DNA from: Cyclobacteriaceae bacterium
Lineage (GTDB): Bacteria > Bacteroidota > Bacteroidia > Cytophagales > Cyclobacteriaceae
Length of the DNA: 9,897 nt
Direction: 5' to 3'
Assembly (NCBI GenBank): GCA_029880385.1
Contig: JAOUOM010000030.1
Span: forward strand, 1 to 9,897
The notes beneath the pieces are model-generated. The model had not been told where the DNA came from and did not search any database. It worked only from the letters and a program-made list of their open reading frames with translations. Position 1 is the first letter of the stretch, and each line of letters begins with the position of its first letter. Below, in pieces: positions 7,208 through 9,897 of this stretch. The position numbers and the translations under genes are program-made.

Positions 7208-8026
7208 ATGGACAAAACCAAACCAATCAGACGGGACTCGGCAAATACCCGTATTTTCGACGAACGCAGCCTGGAAACTGACTATCGAACCCTCAAACCC
7301 CTGCTAAAAAAAGGATGGCGGGTACTGGATGTAGGATGCGGCACCGGGGCAATCTCCCGCGATATAGCCGCATGCGTAGGGCCTTCCGGCTCGGTAACAG
7401 GCATCGACAATACCGAAAAATTTATCCTGTCCGGACGTGAATCCTACGGTGACGTACCTAACCTCGAGCTACAATCCATTGACTTGTTTGACTATGAGGC
7501 TGCCGAACCTTTCGATTTGGTCGTTTCGGCACGTGTCCTGCAATGGCTTCATAACCCCGCTGCAGCCATACAAAAAATGAAATCACTGCTACGACCGGGT
7601 GGCATCATCTCCATCCTGGACTATGACCATACTTCCCTGGAATGGGTGCCTGACCCGCCGGAAAGCATGAGGCAGTTCTACGCTGTTTTCCTGAAATGGC
7701 GCGCCGACGCAGGCATGGACAACCGAATGGCCGAAAACCTGCCTGCCTTACTAAAGGAGGCGGGATTTCAGTCCATAGAAAAAATCAATTCTGACGAACA
7801 TTACCACCGCGGACGACCCGACTACCTGTCAAAGGCCGGCATATGGGCAAAGGTCGCAGGACTGAAACAGATCGTGGAGGAAGGCTACCTGCCTGAAACA
7901 TTGCGGCTAAAAGCCATCGCCGACTATACAGAATGGGTAGACAAAACATCCGTCTCCATGACCATGAAACTCAACGACGTACGCGGCATCAAGGAAGTAC
8001 AGGGTGACAATCAGAGCCGGGCATAA
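7208..8026 (+). CDS. Class I SAM-dependent methyltransferase
   Basis: A 272-residue protein with a Rossmann methyltransferase domain in the N-terminal half. Motif I is VLDVGCGTGA (39-48), the glycine-rich SAM loop; GID with Asp67 ends strand 2 and should bind the ribose; FDLVVSARVLQWL (102-114) is motif IV; LLRPGG (127-132) is the turn before strand 5. The helical C-terminal part (about 145-260) probably recognises the substrate, which cannot be named; the layout is like Methyltransf_11/25 small-molecule enzymes. The frame is open further upstream to an ATG at 6956, but that start lies inside the thioredoxin gene and before its terminator, and the added residues have no methyltransferase features, so the ATG at 7208 is chosen. 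It is a single gene convergent with sucD. Confidence 0.88.
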   Translation: MDKTKPIRRDSANTRIFDERSLETDYRTLKPLLKKGWRVLDVGCGTGAISRDIAACVGPSGSVTGIDNTEKFILSGRESYGDVPNLELQSIDLFDYEAAEPFDLVVSARVLQWLHNPAAAIQKMKSLLRPGGIISILDYDHTSLEWVPDPPESMRQFYAVFLKWRADAGMDNRMAENLPALLKEAGFQSIEKINSDEHYHRGRPDYLSKAGIWAKVAGLKQIVEEGYLPETLRLKAIADYTEWVDKTSVSMTMKLNDVRGIKEVQGDNQSRA

Positions 8027-8049
8027 AAAAAGCCCGGCACAGCGGGCTT
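8025..8049 (-). terminator. Intrinsic terminator of sucD, between convergent genes
   Basis: Read on the minus strand, AAGCCCG (8049-8043) pairs with CGGGCTT (8036-8030) around a 6-base loop and runs into a T-tract (8031-8025), 20 bases after the sucD stop. On the plus strand the same GCCCGG segment (8032-8037) can also pair with CCGGGC (8017-8022), which covers the end of the methyltransferase gene, so a second, competing hairpin is possible. Confidence 0.85.
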
Positions 8050-8069
8050 CCTTGTGATTGGTTTTTTGC

Positions 8070-8942
8070 TCAGGCAAGTGCCTTGGCCAGTGTCTCTCCG
8101 ATATCGGCAGGTGACTTGGCCACGTGAATGCCACACTCACCCATAATTCGCATTTTAGCCTCAGCCGTATCGTCTTTCCCCCCGATTATAGCCCCTGCAT
8201 GGCCCATACGTTTGCCTTTGGGGGCCGTCTGACCGGCTATAAACCCGACGACAGGTTTGGGATTTCCCTGCTCCCTGATCCAGTGGGCTGCCTCCGCTTC
8301 GTATTGCCCGCCGATCTCACCGATCATGACAATGGCTTCGGTTTCCGGGTCATTCATCAGCATTTGCACCGCTTCCTTGGTAGATGTCCCAATGATTGGG
8401 TCACCACCGATACCAATGGCGGTAGAAATACCAAGTCCTGCTTTTACTACCTGATCTGCTGCCTCATAGGTAAGGGTACCTGATTTTGAAACGATTCCTA
8501 TATTTCCCTTTTTAAAGATAAAGCCGGGCATAATCCCTACTTTGGCTTCTCCCGGCGTGATTACGCCCGGACAGTTGGGGCCTATGAGCTGGGCTCCCCT
8601 GGCTTTGGCATAGGGCTTGGCCTGCATCATATCTTTGACCGGGATTCCTTCTGTAATGGTGATGATCACTTTGATCCCAGCGTCGGCTGCTTCCATGATC
8701 GCATCGGCAGCAAATGCCGGTGGCACAAATATGATGGACGTATCGGCACCGGTACTGTCAACGGCATCTTTTACCGTATTGAAAACCGGTAAACCAAGGT
8801 GTTGTTGGCCTCCCTTGCCAGGCGTTACTCCCCCCACCACGGGCGATCCGTATTCGATCATTTGCGAGGCGTGGAACGTACCTTCAGTACCTGTGAAGCC
8901 CTGAACGACTATCTTGGAATTTTTATTTACTAAAACACTCAT
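8070..8942 (-). CDS. sucD: Succinate-CoA ligase (ADP/GDP-forming) subunit alpha
   Basis: A 290-residue cytoplasmic protein of the usual SucD length. With the beta subunit it makes succinate and ATP (or GTP) from succinyl-CoA in the TCA cycle. An N-terminal CoA-binding Rossmann domain is shown by the QGFTGTEGTFH loop (14-24) and GGVTPGKGG (37-45). GPNCPGVI (121-128) and SKSGTLTYE (152-160) are ligase-CoA signatures. The phospho-carrier histidine is His248 in MGHAGAIIGG. The beta subunit gene sucC is not adjacent, so the two must be encoded apart or reunited outside the window. The gene has its own strong-looking promoter (8964-8993), a leader of about 15-20 bases without Shine-Dalgarno, and a terminator at 8025-8049. 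It is transcribed away from, and independently of, the phosphatase gene upstream. Confidence 0.98.
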   Translation of the reverse strand: MSVLVNKNSKIVVQGFTGTEGTFHASQMIEYGSPVVGGVTPGKGGQQHLGLPVFNTVKDAVDSTGADTSIIFVPPAFAADAIMEAADAGIKVIITITEGIPVKDMMQAKPYAKARGAQLIGPNCPGVITPGEAKVGIMPGFIFKKGNIGIVSKSGTLTYEAADQVVKAGLGISTAIGIGGDPIIGTSTKEAVQMLMNDPETEAIVMIGEIGGQYEAEAAHWIREQGNPKPVVGFIAGQTAPKGKRMGHAGAIIGGKDDTAEAKMRIMGECGIHVAKSPADIGETLAKALA

Positions 8943-8963
8943 GGGATCATTTATTTATGCCTG

Positions 8964-8993
8964 CAAAAATAGTAGATAATTGACGGCATCCAA
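8964..8993 (-). promoter_or_regulatory. Bacteroidota-type sigma-ABfr promoter of sucD
   Basis: On the minus strand TATTTTTG (8971-8964) is an exact match to the -7 consensus TAnnTTTG, and TTG (8993-8991) lies 19 bases upstream as the -33 element. The start site would fall about 15-20 bases before the sucD ATG. This is the best promoter in the window and strong support for the phylum assignment. Confidence 0.8.
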
Positions 8994-9028
8994 CCTTTGA
9001 CCTTTATTTCCCTGTTTTTTATGCCGTC
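8982..9028. repeat. Inverted repeat overlapping the sucD promoter
   Basis: GACGGCAT (8982-8989) and ATGCCGTC (9021-9028) are exact complements separated by 31 bases. The promoter-proximal arm lies in the spacer between the -33 and -7 elements of sucD and the other arm lies about 30 bases upstream, so bound protein could block or bend the promoter. Chance is not excluded. Confidence 0.4.
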
Positions 9029-9084
9029 CTGTTGACCCCTGTCTTTAGTACCGTCCCGACAGACAAACAGGCCGTTGCTTAAGA

Positions 9085-9561
9085 CTACGGCAGCAGATAG
9101 GTGTCAACAAACTCGCGGACACACCCTTCTCCCCCTTTCAGCGAGAGTACGACATCCACTTTGCTTTTGACCTTTGCCGCTCCATCGGCCGGACATGCCG
9201 TAAAACCGGCCTTTTCGATTATATCCAGGTCGTTGAGGTCGTCGCCGATAAACGCTACCTCCTGATACGATAACTTCAATTCGGCCAGCCATTCATCCAG
9301 CACCTCCAGTTTTGGCCGCTGACCGATGTAATAATAGTTCATGCCAAGCATCCTGGCCCGGGTATCTACCATGGCCGTGGACAGGCTATGACTGATGATC
9401 CCCACTTCAATGCCCTGTTTGATGGCCATCCGGATACCCAGCCCATCCCGGGCATGGAATTTTTTGAATTGCTCCCCCTTTTCGGTAATATAGATGCCAC
9501 CGTCAGTCATGGTGCCGTCTACGTCGAGCACCAGTAATTTGATTTCCTTGCGTATATCCAT
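9085..9561 (-). CDS. KdsC-type HAD-IIIA phosphatase (KDO-8-phosphate phosphatase family)
   Basis: A 158-residue HAD hydrolase of the capless KdsC family, which forms tetramers and removes phosphate from 3-deoxy-D-manno-octulosonate 8-phosphate during LPS core synthesis. DVDGTMTDG (13-21) holds nucleophile Asp13 and acid/base Asp15; Lys84 in PKLEVL is the motif-III lysine; GDDLND (106-111) carries the magnesium-binding aspartates. The family's usual SGR loop is replaced by IISHSLST (56-63), so the Gly-Arg found in E. coli KdsC is absent and the natural substrate is less certain. The start is probably the ATG at 9561, which shares one base with the stop of the upstream DAHP synthase gene (TGATG); a GTG at 9564 would add one residue. 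Coupling to a DAHP synthase rather than kdsA is unusual. A related neuraminate/KDN-9-phosphate phosphatase role is another possibility. Confidence 0.88.
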   Translation of the reverse strand: MDIRKEIKLLVLDVDGTMTDGGIYITEKGEQFKKFHARDGLGIRMAIKQGIEVGIISHSLSTAMVDTRARMLGMNYYYIGQRPKLEVLDEWLAELKLSYQEVAFIGDDLNDLDIIEKAGFTACPADGAAKVKSKVDVVLSLKGGEGCVREFVDTYLLP

Positions 9562-9897
9562 CACACCATTTCCCTTCCGATGGCTTTGGCAATGGGCTGT
9601 AGCGTACCATACAGCGCACGGAACTCATCAAAATCCAACTGCTGAGAGGCATCTGATTTGGCGGTGGCCGGTGTCGGGTGGCTTTCGATCAAGAGCCCCT
9701 CCACTCCCATAGCCACGGATGCACGTGTGAGGTCAGCCACACCATAACGGTAGCCCATGGCATGGCTTGGGTCTACTACCACGGGCAGGTTGGTATATTC
9801 TTTCAGGTACGCAACACCGCAAAGGTCTAGCGTAAAACGTGTTTTGGTTTCAAATGTACGGATACCGCGTTCACACAGGATCACGTTCGGGTTGCCG
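9561..9897 (-). CDS. aroF: 3-deoxy-7-phosphoheptulonate (DAHP) synthase, C-terminal part (5' end beyond right edge)
   Basis: The frame stays open to the right edge, so only the last 111 residues are present; the GTG at 9884 is an internal valine (GNPNVILCERG), not a start. CERGIRTFE, the LDL segment after it, VVVDPSHAMGYR and the GLLIESHPTP strand are the hallmarks of the AroF/AroG-type Ibeta DAHP synthases, which condense phosphoenolpyruvate and erythrose-4-phosphate in the first step of the shikimate pathway. KDO-8-phosphate synthase (KdsA) was considered, but that enzyme has a different sequence after CERG (of the type TxFGYNNLV). The protein ends soon after the barrel (about 20 residues after the SHP strand), so there is no C-terminal chorismate mutase, although some Bacteroidota relatives have one; an N-terminal fusion cannot be excluded. 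The stop overlaps the start of the phosphatase gene. Confidence 0.93.
   Translation of the reverse strand, partial: GNPNVILCERGIRTFETKTRFTLDLCGVAYLKEYTNLPVVVDPSHAMGYRYGVADLTRASVAMGVEGLLIESHPTPATAKSDASQQLDFDEFRALYGTLQPIAKAIGREMV

Noticed and set aside
8070..8942. sucD standing without sucC
   Set aside because: Separate sucC and sucD loci are common in Bacteroidota, so this is not notable by itself.
8939..8950. Three-codon upstream frame (Met-Ile-Pro-stop) whose TGA overlaps the sucD ATG
   Set aside because: Such short frames arise easily by chance in the A/T-rich leader; no evidence that it is translated or couples to sucD.
9561..9897. Reading the right-edge gene as KDO-8-phosphate synthase (kdsA) because of its KdsC-like neighbour
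   Set aside because: CERGIRTFE and the PSHAMGYR and SHPTP segments are of DAHP synthase type and do not match the KdsA sequence after CERG.
1..9897. Search for CRISPR arrays, insertion sequences, tRNAs, rRNAs and defence genes
   Set aside because: No direct repeats with spacers, no transposase-like frame, no terminal inverted repeats and no tRNA cloverleaf were seen; the window reads as ordinary chromosomal genes.

Overview
The window looks like chromosomal DNA of a Bacteroidota bacterium, probably from the Cytophagia/Cytophagales side (inference; no rRNA or other marker is present). Signs of this are an exact TAnnTTTG promoter (-33 TTG, 19-bp spacer) in front of sucD, A-rich leaders with no Shine-Dalgarno sequence, a periplasmic-TPR histidine kinase, a lipoprotein glycosidase with an acidic patch after the lipid cysteine, and a TlpA-like thioredoxin with a long N-terminal extension of a kind common in this phylum. 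Coding density is high, and no mobile element, tRNA, rRNA or CRISPR array is visible. No intergenic gap exceeds about 230 bases.

Left part (1-4634, all minus strand): a small sugar-use cluster read right to left. A sugar-porter MFS permease (TTG start) overlaps by ATGA a GH32 beta-fructosidase lipoprotein, and 85 bases further on comes a TPR sensor histidine kinase that runs off the left edge. A likely job is hydrolysis of sucrose or fructans in the envelope, uptake of the released hexose, and perhaps sensing by the kinase. No SusC/SusD pair is visible here. The kinase start carries a possible single-base frameshift in its signal peptide.

Middle part (4838-7061): redox genes. A bidirectional terminator closes a minus-strand TlpA-like periplasmic thioredoxin protein. 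Divergent from it is a plus-strand two-gene unit, a single-domain rhodanese followed by thioredoxin, ending in a clear intrinsic terminator. The shared 169-base intergenic region holds a GTAAC-N4-GTTAC dyad placed about 41 bases before the presumed start of the rhodanese transcript, the layout expected of an FNR/CRP-type activator site.

Right part (7208-9897): a plus-strand class I SAM-dependent methyltransferase converges on minus-strand sucD (succinyl-CoA synthetase alpha, TCA cycle), with a terminator between them. Upstream of sucD, on the same strand, a KdsC-type HAD phosphatase is translationally coupled (TGATG) to the end of a DAHP synthase cut by the right edge. The pairing of a KdsC-like enzyme with an aromatic-pathway synthase, together with the absence of the usual Gly-Arg in its specificity loop, is the most interesting enzymology in the window. 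Overall the region looks mostly like ordinary core and metabolic genes; I do not see a convincing wholly new system.
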